From Pseudonocardia terrae (GTDB lineage: Bacteria; Actinomycetota; Actinomycetes; Mycobacteriales; Pseudonocardiaceae): 64,000 nt of DNA. Shown piece by piece: positions 17,010-25,209 of this stretch. The notes beneath the pieces are model-generated. The model did no database searches and was not told where the DNA came from. It worked only from the letters and a program-made list of their open reading frames with translations. The stretch is taken from positions 124,001 to 188,000 of the forward strand of contig NZ_JAJTTE010000006.1 in assembly GCF_021343995.1 (NCBI RefSeq). Direction: 5' to 3'. Positions within the stretch are counted from its first letter, which is position 1, and each line of letters begins with the position of its first letter. Position numbers and translations under genes: made by a program.

Positions 17010-17369
17010 TCAGCCGCCCGAGGGGTGCTCGAGCGCTCTCTTGAGGCGATCCTGCTGGTCCGTGGTGAGCCCTTCGGCGAACTGCAGGAGGACCAGGTCG
17101 GCGTCCCCGCCGCGCACCATCGCCTCGCGCATCAGCCGGGCCGCGTACTCGGCGCGCGTCGTCACCGCGTGATAGCGGTGCGCCCTGCCCTCGGACGTCC
17201 TCGTGAGGTACCCCTTGTCGACCAGGTTGCCCATCGTCGACAGGATCGTGGTGTAGGCGAGATCGCGCTGGTCGCGCAGCCGGTCCACCATCTCCCGGAC
17301 CGTCCCCGAGCCGCCGGCCGCCCACAGCTCGTTCATCACCACGCCTTCGAGAACGCCGAGCTGTCGCAC
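17010..17369 (-). CDS. BlaI/MecI/CopY family transcriptional repressor
   Basis: Winged-helix repressor of 119 aa. Family pattern: LGVLEGVVMNELWAAGGSGTVREMVDRL, then DLAYTTILSTMGNLVDKGYLTRTSEGRAHRY; the C-terminal dimer segment includes the protease-sensitive region. GGAGGGACTG precedes the GTG. It lies 132 bp downstream of a BlaR1-like M56 protease on the same strand, the usual sensor partner. TACT/AGTA-type inverted repeats upstream of the M56 gene are plausible operators. The BlaI family also contains copper-responsive members. Confidence 0.92.
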   Translation of the reverse strand: MRQLGVLEGVVMNELWAAGGSGTVREMVDRLRDQRDLAYTTILSTMGNLVDKGYLTRTSEGRAHRYHAVTTRAEYAARLMREAMVRGGDADLVLLQFAEGLTTDQQDRLKRALEHPSGG

Positions 17370-17501
17370 CAGTCCCTCCGGTTCACTGCGGCCGACGAGT
17401 CGGCGGAGCGACGACCTGCCGGAGCAGGATAGCGCCGCCCAGAGGTGACTTCAGGGGACAACCACCACCTCCGTCGGGAGTAGCGGCCACCGGGGCGAGG
17501 C

Positions 17502-18446
17502 TCACATGCAGAACATGAGGGCGAGGGCGGCGAGGGTGCCGGCTCCCGCCACGAGGGGGACGAGCGCACCCGCGGCGACGAAGCACGCCTTCTCCCCGAC
17601 CCGGGCCGGCCGTGCCGACCTGCGCAGCGGACGACCGAGGCGGGCCAGCCGCAGCTCCGTGGCGGCGGCCGTCGCACCCAGGGCCGCGGGAGGAAGCCCG
17701 ATCCTGCCGCGGGCGGCCACCCTGACCAGCGCCTGGCGCACGACATCGGCTCCGACGCTCCGGGCGGCCTTCTCGTCGGCGGCCAGCTCGATCAACCGCC
17801 GGACCGCGAGCGGCGCCTGCCGGAACAGCGGCAGCTTCGGGAACGCCGCGCCCAGGGTCTCGGCGAGGAGCACCTGCAGGTGGTGCCGACCGGACAGGTG
17901 GGCCCGCTCGTGAGCGAGGACCGCGTCGGTCTCGGCGGCGCTGAGTCGTTCGCGCAGTCCGGTGGTGGCCACGATCGCGTTCGTCCGGCCGCCGATGGTG
18001 AAGACGAGCGGCTCCCGGTGCTCGAGCCAGAGGACACCGTGGTCCCAGTCGCCGGCCGGTTCGAGCATCCACATCGTGGTCTCGGCCTTGTCCCGGGCCG
18101 CACGGCGGCTGCGCCGGACGCGTCTGACGACCCGGAGGAGACAGACCACGAGCACGGTGGCGATCACGGCACCGACGACGACGTGGAGGTGCAGCCTGGT
18201 CGACGCCAGCGCCGTCCAGCACCCGTTCACGATCCGGTGGGCCGGCGTCGACCCGTCGTCGCGGTCGGGCACCAGGACGGCCGCGAGCGCGACGACGGCG
18301 CTCAGCCCGACGCCCGCGACCACCGACCACCAGACGTACAGCAGCCCGGCCGGGCTCGCGGACGTCCGTTCGAGCTCGCGGAGCCCGCGAGGCGCCAGGA
18401 GGCAGGTCAGTAGGGCACCGATGATCAGGACGCACGCAAGGACCAT
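17502..18446 (-). CDS. M56 family (BlaR1-like) membrane metalloprotease without sensor domain
   Basis: Membrane zinc protease of 314 aa, expected to cleave or inactivate the neighbouring BlaI repressor when signalled. Hydrophobic helices surround a cytoplasmic protease loop with HERAH at residues 179-183 and the third ligand in ELAADEKA near 220. The full BlaR1 length is near 590 aa; the extracellular penicillin-binding sensor domain is absent and the protein ends in a membrane helix. The signal must therefore come from elsewhere. The ATG is preceded by GGGGGGATC. It reads away from the Trp-rich micro-ORF and transporter. Confidence 0.9.
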   Translation of the reverse strand: MVLACVLIIGALLTCLLAPRGLRELERTSASPAGLLYVWWSVVAGVGLSAVVALAAVLVPDRDDGSTPAHRIVNGCWTALASTRLHLHVVVGAVIATVLVVCLLRVVRRVRRSRRAARDKAETTMWMLEPAGDWDHGVLWLEHREPLVFTIGGRTNAIVATTGLRERLSAAETDAVLAHERAHLSGRHHLQVLLAETLGAAFPKLPLFRQAPLAVRRLIELAADEKAARSVGADVVRQALVRVAARGRIGLPPAALGATAAATELRLARLGRPLRRSARPARVGEKACFVAAGALVPLVAGAGTLAALALMFCM

Positions 18447-18952
18447 TTGGGATCCCCCCCAGATCCGACACCCGTCCGCACGGCGGAACCGGCTGACAGG
18501 TGCAGCCGCCGGGAGGCTATCGACCCGCCCCACGACGTCACCGGGCCGGAGGTCCGCATCCGTGGGGGCCGTAAGCACTGCGGCCCTTGGCTCGGCGGAG
18601 CTCCCCCCGGGGCCCGTCGAGGCTCATCGCCCCCGCGCCCCCTGCCCGGACCCGCCGCCACGAGCTGCCACGGACGGCCTAGTCGCACCCCGGAAATACT
18701 ATCGAGCTCAGTACGTCACTCCAACGTACTATGCAACTCCGTAGTTCAGCGTGCAACATTCGGGTGCCACACGTCGCAGCCGGGTGGACCGGCTCCCGGG
18801 CCGCAACAACCCGCTCGTCGTCCGCGCTCCCTCGCCGTGGCAGCGGGTCCTGCCTCCGTGACCTCACGACCGAGCGGCGGAGGACGGTCGGCTGGCGCCC
18901 GGGACGTGCACCGCGCTTCCCGGTCAGGTCCGCAAGGATGAGGGGTTTTGTC
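18447..18952. other. Regulatory intergenic region between M56 gene and Trp-rich micro-ORF
   Basis: About 500 bases between divergent genes. The part nearest 18690-18750 is visibly AT-richer than its surroundings and carries the inverted-repeat cluster listed separately. The rest shows no convincing gene. A longer in-frame extension of the micro-ORF (ATG at 18731) begins inside the repeats and lacks a ribosome site. Confidence 0.5.
18697..18745. promoter_or_regulatory. Cluster of TACT/AGTA inverted repeats, candidate BlaI operators
   Basis: Three overlapping inverted repeats are seen: TACT-N9-AGTA (18697-18713), AGTACGT-N7-ACGTACT (18710-18730) and ACTA-N10-TAGT (18728-18745). BlaI-family repressors bind TAC/GTA-containing dyads (family knowledge). 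The position between the M56 gene and the micro-ORF suggests control of both. Binding is inferred. Confidence 0.55.
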
Positions 18953-19063
18953 ATGGGCGGTTGGGGAGACCACGACCACGGCCACGGCTGGTGGGGCGGC
19001 GGTTGGAACAGCTGGGGCTGGGGCTGGGGCTGGGGCGGCTGGAAGCACGGTTGGGGCTGGTAG
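18953..19063 (+). CDS. 36-residue Trp/Gly/His-rich micro-ORF, possible peptide precursor
   Basis: A tiny ORF of 36 codons with 11 Trp, 15 Gly and 4 His and no Cys. It starts MGGWGDHDHGHGWW and continues through a GWGWGWGWGGW run to KHGWGW at the stop. GAGGGG sits seven bases before the ATG; an in-frame ATG 15 bases upstream is the alternative. It is followed by a hairpin, then an ABC exporter and a VioD-like FAD monooxygenase on the same strand. I infer a ribosomal peptide whose Trp residues may be hydroxylated and exported, or a metal-binding peptide (HDHGHG). I know of no described family. It could still be a chance ORF. Confidence 0.5.
   Translation: MGGWGDHDHGHGWWGGGWNSWGWGWGWGGWKHGWGW
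19014..19035 (+). other. G-quadruplex-type motif inside the micro-ORF
   Basis: Four GGGG tracts separated by two-base CT loops lie on the coding strand, produced by TGG GGC (Trp-Gly) codons. The mRNA could fold into an intramolecular quadruplex and slow ribosomes. It may only be a by-product of the encoded repeat. Confidence 0.6.
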
Positions 19064-19104
19064 AAGCACCGACCGCTAGCCATCTCACCCCGGTGTGAGG
19101 ATCG

Positions 19105-19139
19105 GTGGCCTCGCCGCCCGGGCGCGGGGGCGAGGCCAC
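19105..19139 (+). terminator. Hairpin between micro-ORF and ABC transporter (terminator or attenuator)
   Basis: GTGGCCTCGCC pairs perfectly with GGCGAGGCCAC across a 13-base loop; a smaller CTCAC/GTGAG hairpin lies just upstream at 19084-19099. If leaky, it would give more micro-ORF transcript than transporter transcript, a layout common in peptide gene clusters (inference). Confidence 0.6.
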
Positions 19140-19195
19140 TGCCGGGCCGGTGCCGGGCACTGCTGCAACCCCCGTGAAGGCGAGGTCGATGACCG

Positions 19196-21109
19196 GTGTG
19201 GAGCCGCATCCGAACGCTGTTCTTCCCTCCCGTCGTGGCCGATGGGTTCATCGAGGCCGCACCGGCTGGCGGCTTCGGCCGGATCTTCCGCAGGTTCTGG
19301 CCGGACGTCCGACCCTTCCGGGGCTGGTTGAGTCTCAGCCTCGTGTTCGTGCTGGTGTCCCCCCTGCTCCAAGCCGCCCAGATCTGGATGTACAAGCTCC
19401 TGGTCGACGACGTGCTCACCCCACTGAACTTCAGCGCGTTCTGGTGGGTGGCGGGGGTCTACGCGGCTCTGACCCTCGTGGGCGGCGCCGTCACCTTCTG
19501 CGACCAGTACCTCGCCGCGTGGATCGGCGAGAACTTCCTGCAGCGGATGCGCAGTCGCGTGTTCGCCCATCTGCAGTCGCTCTCGGTCAGCTTCTTCGAC
19601 CGCCGCCCGCTCGGTGATCTCCTGAGCCGGCTCACCGGCGACGTGGCCGCCATCGAGAGCCTGGTGCTCGCCGGGGTCGCGCAGTCCGTCTCCGCACTGG
19701 TCACGATCGGCCTGTTCCTCGGCATCATGTTCTACCTCAACTGGATCCTGGCCCTGGTCACGCTGATCGCCGTGCCGTTCTTCTGGTCGATGGCGCGCTT
19801 CTTCGGCCGCAGGATCAAGGTGGCGGCGCGGGAGGTCCGCCAACGTACCGGGTCGATCAACGCGGTCGCCGAGGAGAGCCTCGGCAACGCGGTGCTGGTC
19901 CAGGCCTACGGGCGTGAGCAGGCGGAGGAGGCCCGGTTCACCGCCCAGGCCAAGGGCAGCGTGCGCGCGGCGCTCGCCGCCACCCGGCTCGCGGCCCTGT
20001 TCCCCCCGCTGACCGACGTCTTCCAGGTCGTGACCGTGATGACGATCATCGGCGCCGGGGTGTGGCAGATGACCCTCGGCCGGATCACCCTCGGTGGCCT
20101 GCTCGTGTTCCTCGTCTACATCGCTCAGCTCTACGGGCCGGTGCGGACCCTCGGGCAGCTCTCCAACACCGTCTTCACCGCCGCGGCCGGGGCCGAACGC
20201 ATCATCGAGCTGCTCGACCAGGAGCCCGACGTGCGCGCACCCGCCGACCCCGTGCGCCTCTACCGGTCGGTCCCCTCGCCCGGACCGCGCGTGTCGGGGG
20301 TGATCGGCCTCGAGCACGTGTCGTTCCGCTACCCCGACACGTCCCACGACGTCCTGCAGGACATCGGCTTCACCGCTCGCCCCGGGCGGATCACCGCGAT
20401 CGTCGGGGCGAGCGGGGCGGGCAAGACGACCCTGCTCAAACTTCTCCTGCGCTTCTACGACCCGACCGCCGGACGGATCACGCTCGACGGCCACGACCTG
20501 CGCCGGCTCGACCCCGTGCAGCTGCGCAGCACGATCGCGATCGTGCTCCAGGAGACCCTGCTCCTCGACGGCACGGTCGAGGAGAACATCCTCGCGGGCC
20601 GTCCCGGTGCGACCCACGCCGACCTCGTCGCCGCGGCACGAGCCGCCGACGCGGACGAGTTCATCGAGGGCCTCCCCGAGGGCTACCGGACGCGGGTCGG
20701 CCAACGGGGGCGCCTGCTGTCCGGCGGGCAGCGCCAACGTCTCGCGATCGCCCGGGCCATGATCCGCAACGCGCCCGTGCTCCTGCTCGACGAACCGACG
20801 ACCGGCCTGGACGCGGCCGCGGGCGCGCGGATCCTCACTCCCCTGCGCCGGCTGATGACCGGACGCACCACCATCGTGATCTCGCACAACCTGCTCACGG
20901 TCACGGACGCGGACCAGATCCTCTACATCGACCAGGGACGGGTGACCGAGATCGGTACGCACCGCGAGCTGCTGGCCAACAACGACCGTTACGCCCATCT
21001 CTACCAGCTGCACCAACGCACGGAGGAACGGACAGAGGGACGGACAGGACATCGGCGGCCGCTTCCGGCGCCGGAACCGCAGCGAGTCTCGGAGGGGATC
21101 GTCTCATGA
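19196..21109 (+). CDS. ABC transporter, fused membrane and ATPase domains (exporter type)
   Basis: Half-size exporter of 637 aa working as a homodimer. The six-helix membrane domain spans about residues 40-330 (SLSLVFVLVSPLLQAAQIW to LLVFLVYIAQLYGPVRTL). The ATPase has Walker A GASGAGKTT near 403, signature LSGGQRQRLA near 507 and Walker B VLLLDEPTTGLD near 528. There is no N-terminal C39 peptidase, so any leader would need another protease or none. The GTG follows AAGGCGAGG. Its stop overlaps the monooxygenase start. Family members export lipids, drugs or peptides. Confidence 0.93.
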   Translation: MWSRIRTLFFPPVVADGFIEAAPAGGFGRIFRRFWPDVRPFRGWLSLSLVFVLVSPLLQAAQIWMYKLLVDDVLTPLNFSAFWWVAGVYAALTLVGGAVTFCDQYLAAWIGENFLQRMRSRVFAHLQSLSVSFFDRRPLGDLLSRLTGDVAAIESLVLAGVAQSVSALVTIGLFLGIMFYLNWILALVTLIAVPFFWSMARFFGRRIKVAAREVRQRTGSINAVAEESLGNAVLVQAYGREQAEEARFTAQAKGSVRAALAATRLAALFPPLTDVFQVVTVMTIIGAGVWQMTLGRITLGGLLVFLVYIAQLYGPVRTLGQLSNTVFTAAAGAERIIELLDQEPDVRAPADPVRLYRSVPSPGPRVSGVIGLEHVSFRYPDTSHDVLQDIGFTARPGRITAIVGASGAGKTTLLKLLLRFYDPTAGRITLDGHDLRRLDPVQLRSTIAIVLQETLLLDGTVEENILAGRPGATHADLVAAARAADADEFIEGLPEGYRTRVGQRGRLLSGGQRQRLAIARAMIRNAPVLLLDEPTTGLDAAAGARILTPLRRLMTGRTTIVISHNLLTVTDADQILYIDQGRVTEIGTHRELLANNDRYAHLYQLHQRTEERTEGRTGHRRPLPAPEPQRVSEGIVS

Positions 21110-22407
21110 AGATCGTCGTGATCGGCGGCGGGCCGGGCGCCCTGTACTTCGCCATCTCGGCCAAGGTGCGCGACGCGGGCCATGACATCACCGTCATCGA
21201 ACGCGACCCGCCCGGGGCCACCTACGGCTGGGGCGTCGTCTACTGGGACGACCTGCTCGACGCCCTCTACGGCAACGACGCCGAGAGTGCCCGCGAGCTG
21301 CGCGGGGCGTCGGTGCTCTGGCAGCAGCAGGAGGTCCGGCTCCGCGGGGAGACCGCGTTCTACCCCGGGTTCGGCTACAGCGTGGGCCGGGCGGCCCTGC
21401 TCGAGATCCTCGGCCGCCGCGCGGCGAACCTGGGGGTCCGCATCCGCTACGAGGAGAACGTCGACGATCTCTCCGGCTTCCGCGACGCGGACCTGATCGT
21501 CGCCGCGGACGGGGCCGGCAGTCGTTTCCGGCAGCAGGACGAGCACTTCGGCACGAAGCTGACGAACGGCTCGAACCCCTACATCTGGCTCGGCACCGAC
21601 AGGGTCTTCGCCAAGTTCCTCTTCGACTTCCGGGAGACCCCGGCGGGATGGGTGTGGTGCCACGCCTATCCCTCCAGCTCGGGAACCAGCACCTTCATCG
21701 TCGAATGCCAGGAGCGGACCTGGAACGCGCTCGGGTTCGGTGCCATGTGCCGCGACGACAGCACGAGCGTGCTGGAGGAGATCTTCTCCGACGTCCTGAA
21801 GGGCCGCCCTCTGATCAGCGAGTCACGCGGCCAACCGGCCCGGTGGCTGCGCTTCACCGAGGTGTTCAACGAGAGGTGGTACCACGACAACGTGGTCCTG
21901 CTCGGCGACGCCGCCCACACGACCCACTTCACCATCGGGTCCGGCACCCGGCTGGCGATCCTCGACGGGATCGCCCTCGCCCACAGCATCTTCGAACGCG
22001 CCGACAGCCTGCCCCATGCGCTGGACCTGTACGAGAGGCGGCAGCGCAAGCCCATGTACCAGACCCAGGCCGTGGCCCGCAGCAGCATGGCGTGGTACGA
22101 GCACGTCGACCTGTACACCGACCGGGACGAGGTCGCCTTCGCGGCGGCGATGGCCGCACGGCAGGGCCCTCTGCCCCCGTGGTGCCACCAGCTCCACCTC
22201 CTCGAGCAGCTGGCGCCCGTCCGGGCCGCGCACCGCTGCTACGAGACCGGCCGACGCTTCTACCTCGCGCGGAGACGGGGCGAACCTGTCCGGTACAGCT
22301 CCTTCCCGGGCCCGCGCCCATCGGGCGCGCCGGCCGGCACGAGGCCGGGGGCACGTCCGCGGACGGGAGACCTGCCGGCACCCGAGGCGCGATCCGTCGC
22401 GGTGTGA
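21106..22407 (+). CDS. FAD-dependent aromatic monooxygenase (VioD-like/group A flavin hydroxylase)
   Basis: A 433-residue hydroxylase. It has the FAD dinucleotide motif VVIGGGPGALYFAI at the N-terminus, a central DLIVAADGAGSRFR segment near 130-143 and LLGDAAHTTHFTIGSGTRLAILDG near 265-288. The last motif (GDAAHxTHFxIGSGT) is characteristic of the branch with VioD tryptophan hydroxylase and anthraniloyl/salicylyl-CoA hydroxylases rather than most phenol hydroxylases (recall, not a search). Translation is coupled to the ABC transporter. The neighbouring Trp-rich micro-ORF makes tryptophan side chains an attractive but unproven substrate; a small aromatic is the conservative alternative. Confidence 0.85.
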   Translation: MKIVVIGGGPGALYFAISAKVRDAGHDITVIERDPPGATYGWGVVYWDDLLDALYGNDAESARELRGASVLWQQQEVRLRGETAFYPGFGYSVGRAALLEILGRRAANLGVRIRYEENVDDLSGFRDADLIVAADGAGSRFRQQDEHFGTKLTNGSNPYIWLGTDRVFAKFLFDFRETPAGWVWCHAYPSSSGTSTFIVECQERTWNALGFGAMCRDDSTSVLEEIFSDVLKGRPLISESRGQPARWLRFTEVFNERWYHDNVVLLGDAAHTTHFTIGSGTRLAILDGIALAHSIFERADSLPHALDLYERRQRKPMYQTQAVARSSMAWYEHVDLYTDRDEVAFAAAMAARQGPLPPWCHQLHLLEQLAPVRAAHRCYETGRRFYLARRRGEPVRYSSFPGPRPSGAPAGTRPGARPRTGDLPAPEARSVAV

Positions 22408-22435
22408 GGCGGGGTGGAGCGTGACCGTGCCCGGT

Positions 22436-23380
22436 CTAGCCGGTGATCGTCTGGGGGTCGCCCCAGGGGTTCACCGTGAACGGCGTCGCCAGGTCGAGGT
22501 TGCCGGCATCGAGCAGGGAGCCGAGGGCGTCGACCCGGCCGACGGACTCGCTCCACACCTCGCTGGTGTCCGAGGAGCTGGGGTTCTCCAGGGTGCTGCG
22601 GCGGATGTCGAGGAAGTCCCGCAGCCACTCGGTCTCGTCGACGCCGTCGGCGGGCGAGCCGCCCATGTCGGCGTCGGTCTTCTGCACCAGCGAGGGCAGG
22701 CCGTCCGGGCCGTCCTGCGTGCCGTGCTCCACGGCGGTGTCGACGAGGATCGCGAGGCCGAGCGCCGAGCGCACCCCGTTGGCGTCGGCGAGCTTCCGCG
22801 CGGGGGCGATGTAGAGCGCGTCGGTGACCTGGTCCTGCACCTGGCGGAACACCGGGTCGTCGGCGGCGCTCCGCCACGCGTCCCGGAAGCCGTCGAGGCC
22901 CCGGGTGGAGTCGTCGTACGCCGCGGCGAGCCCGGTCAGGGTCGGGACGTACCCGGCGAGCGGGTTGTCCGGAACCCGCGTGGTGTAGTTCTTCACCACG
23001 GTGAGCAGGTCGCCGCACGCGGTGCAGAAGCCGGCACGGCCCGCGGTGTAGCCGCGGCCGTCGTCGAGGTCCTCGACGTAGGCGTACTGGATCGTCGGCG
23101 TGCCGTTCTCGAACACGCTGACCAGCTGCGCGATCACCTGGTCGACGTCGCGTTCGCTCGCGGCGCCGCCGCCCGAGGTCCTGCCCGGGGAACCACTCGT
23201 GCCTGTGGTCCCCGGGCTTCCCGCGCCGCCGAGGAGCAGGACGAGGGCGGCCGTGAGGAGCACCGCACCGGCGACGACGGCACCGAGCACGGCGAGGAAC
23301 CGGGTGCGCGTCGGGGCCGGGCGCCGGGGAGGCCCGCCGGCCCGGCCGGCCTCCCGGGAGAGGAACAGGGTCCGCTGCAT
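22436..23380 (-). CDS. GH46 family chitosanase, membrane-anchored or secreted
   Basis: Endo-hydrolase of chitosan, 314 aa from the chosen ATG. An N-terminal basic stretch and hydrophobic helix (FLAVLGAVVAGAVLLTAALVLLL) act as signal or anchor, followed by a Ser/Gly/Thr linker. The catalytic domain carries IQYAYVEDLDDGRGYTAGRAGF with the general-acid Glu and CGDLLTVVKNY with the catalytic Asp. Longer starts, up to TTG at 23488, remain possible because no clear ribosome site is seen. It converges on the monooxygenase gene. Confidence 0.85.
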   Translation of the reverse strand: MQRTLFLSREAGRAGGPPRRPAPTRTRFLAVLGAVVAGAVLLTAALVLLLGGAGSPGTTGTSGSPGRTSGGGAASERDVDQVIAQLVSVFENGTPTIQYAYVEDLDDGRGYTAGRAGFCTACGDLLTVVKNYTTRVPDNPLAGYVPTLTGLAAAYDDSTRGLDGFRDAWRSAADDPVFRQVQDQVTDALYIAPARKLADANGVRSALGLAILVDTAVEHGTQDGPDGLPSLVQKTDADMGGSPADGVDETEWLRDFLDIRRSTLENPSSSDTSEVWSESVGRVDALGSLLDAGNLDLATPFTVNPWGDPQTITG

Positions 23381-23503
23381 CACTGTCCATGGTCGTGGGG
23401 GCGGGGCCGGACGGGCCGGCCGGGTCGTCCACGACCCTAGGAAGGAGCCTGCCAACGGTTCGGCAGATCCGTGTAAGGGGAACCTCAAATCGAGGCGCGG
23501 ATC

Positions 23504-24729
23504 TCAGTCCTCCAGACCCGCGCGGCGGGCGGCGCGGCCGATCTCCGCGTCGGAGCCCGACGGGGTGTAGCGGCGGACCTCCTGCGTGGACCGGAGCAGC
23601 CCGCGCAGCGCGGGCAGCCCGCCGGTCACTACGCCGGCGGCGCGGGCCTGGACCAGGGCGTTGCCGAGGGCGGCGGCCTCGACCGGCCCGGCGAGCACGG
23701 GCAGGCCGCAGGCGTCGGCGGTCAGCTGGCACAGCAGCTCGTTGCGGGCCCCGCCGCCGACCAGGTGCACGACCCCGATCTCGCGGCCGGACAGCTCGGC
23801 CGCGCGGCGCACGGTGCGCCGGTAGGCCAGGGCGAGGCTGTCGAGGATGCAACGCACGACCGTCGCCCGGTTCCGCGAGGGCTCCTGGCCGGTCTCGGCG
23901 CACACCTCCGCGATCCGGGCGGGCATGTCGCCGGGCGGCAGGAACCGCGGGTCGTCCGGGTCGACGACGGTGGTGAACGCGGGCACGTCGGCCGCGGCGG
24001 CCAGCAGCGCGCCGAGGTCCGGGCTCCCCCAGCTTCGCAGCGACTCCTGCAGCAGCCAGAGCCCCATGACGTTGCGCAGGTAGCGGACGGTGCCGTCGAC
24101 GCCGAGCTCGTTGGTGAACCCGGCCGTGCGACCGGCCTCGCCGAACACCGGCTTCTCCAGCTCGACACCGACCAGCGACCAGGTGCCGCAGGAGAGGTAG
24201 GCGAAGCGGTCGTCGGCCGCGGGCGCGCCGACCACGGCCGACGCGGTGTCGTGCGAGCCGACGGCGGTCAGCGGGACCGGGCCGGGCAGCCCGGTCTCTC
24301 CGAGCACCTCCGCGGTCAGCTCACCGAGCCGCTCCCCCGGCTTGCGCAGCGGCGGCAGCAGCCCGCGCGGGATGCCCAGCCGGTCGGCGAGCTCGCCCGC
24401 CCACTGCCGCGAGGTCGCGTCGAGCAGGCCGGTGGTGGAGGCGTTGGTGATCTCGGCGCCGACCGTGCCGGTGAGCCAGTGCGCCAGCAGGTCCGGGATC
24501 AGCAGCATCCGCCGGGCGGCCGCGAACCGGACCGTGCCGCGCGCCGCGGCCAGCTGGAACACGGTGTTGAACGGCAGGTGCTGCAGCCCGTTGACCGCGT
24601 ACAGCTCCTCCGGACCCACCTCGGCGTGCACCGCCGCCACCCCGGCCTCGTGCGCGCCGTCGCGGTAGTGGACCGGGTTGCCGAGCAGGGCGCCGTCGGC
24701 GTCGAGCAGCCCGACGTCGACGGCCCAGC
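23504..24729 (-). pseudogene. rhaB: Rhamnulokinase, N-terminally truncated
   Basis: FGGY-family sugar kinase that should phosphorylate L-rhamnulose. About 408 codons match the family from SWAVDVGLLDADGALLGNPVHYRD onwards, through FNTVFQLAA, LTAVGSHDTASAVVGAPA, AYLSCGTWSLVG and HLVGGGARNELLCQLTADACGLPV to a normal C-terminus. About 70 N-terminal residues, including the first phosphate-binding loop, are missing: the frame stops matching at about 24730, where plus-strand LacI sequence starts. No start codon with a ribosome site exists, so it is probably dead. Confidence 0.85.
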
Positions 24730-25115
24730 TCGACGACCTGCTCGAACGCCCCGCCCGCGACCGGCCGACCGCGCTGTTCTGCGCCAACGACCTGCTCGCG
24801 ATCGGCGTGCTCAACGCCTGCATGCGGCGGCGGATCGCCGTGCCGGACGAGCTGTCCGTGGTCGGTTACGACGACATCGACTTCGCCGAGACGGCCAGCG
24901 TCGCCCTGACGACCGTCGGCCAGCCGGGACGCCGGCTCGGCCAGGAGGCCGTCCAGCTGCTGCTCGCCGAGGTGGGCGGGGCGGAGGGCGCGGAGGGCGC
25001 GGACGGCACAGCCCCCGGGTCCCCGCGCAACCTCGTCTTCCGGCCCGAGCTGGTGGTGCGCTCCTCCACCCGGGCCGCCGACGTCCGGCTCACCGCGGGC
25101 CCGTCCGCCTCCTGA
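24722..25115 (+). pseudogene. LacI family regulator, C-terminal fragment
   Basis: The last 130 or so residues of a LacI/GalR regulator: AQLDDLLERP, RPTALFCANDLLAIGVLNACMRR, ELSVVGYDDIDFAETASVALTTV and QPGRRLGQEAVQLLLAEV. The HTH and first half of the sugar-binding domain are gone. It abuts the truncated rhamnulokinase head to head, so it was probably the rhamnose-operon repressor. Confidence 0.85.
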
Positions 25116-25209
25116 GGGGCGCCCACGGCACGGGCCCGGCCGGCCTCGCCGCCTCGACGCCCGCCCGGGAGACCGGGACCCTCGGCGCCGGACCGGGCAC
25201 CATGAGGAC

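Noticed and set aside
16985..17011. GACCCC/GGGGTC hairpin as terminator between kinase and BlaI gene
   Set aside because: Only a six-base stem with a 15-base loop in GC-rich DNA; too weak to list as a terminator.
18731..18952. Longer 110-residue version of the micro-ORF as a leader-core precursor
   Set aside because: The upstream ATG lies inside the inverted-repeat cluster, has no ribosome site, and the extension is Arg/Ser-rich without leader features. Kept only as an alternative start.
18746..19069. Pro/Ala-rich frame antisense to the Trp-rich micro-ORF
   Set aside because: It has no ribosome site and its repeats are just the complement of TGG GGC codons; the sense frame has a well-placed Shine-Dalgarno.
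24730..24823. Alternative N-terminus for the rhamnulokinase
   Set aside because: The codons here are antisense to LacI sequence and do not resemble an FGGY kinase N-terminus.
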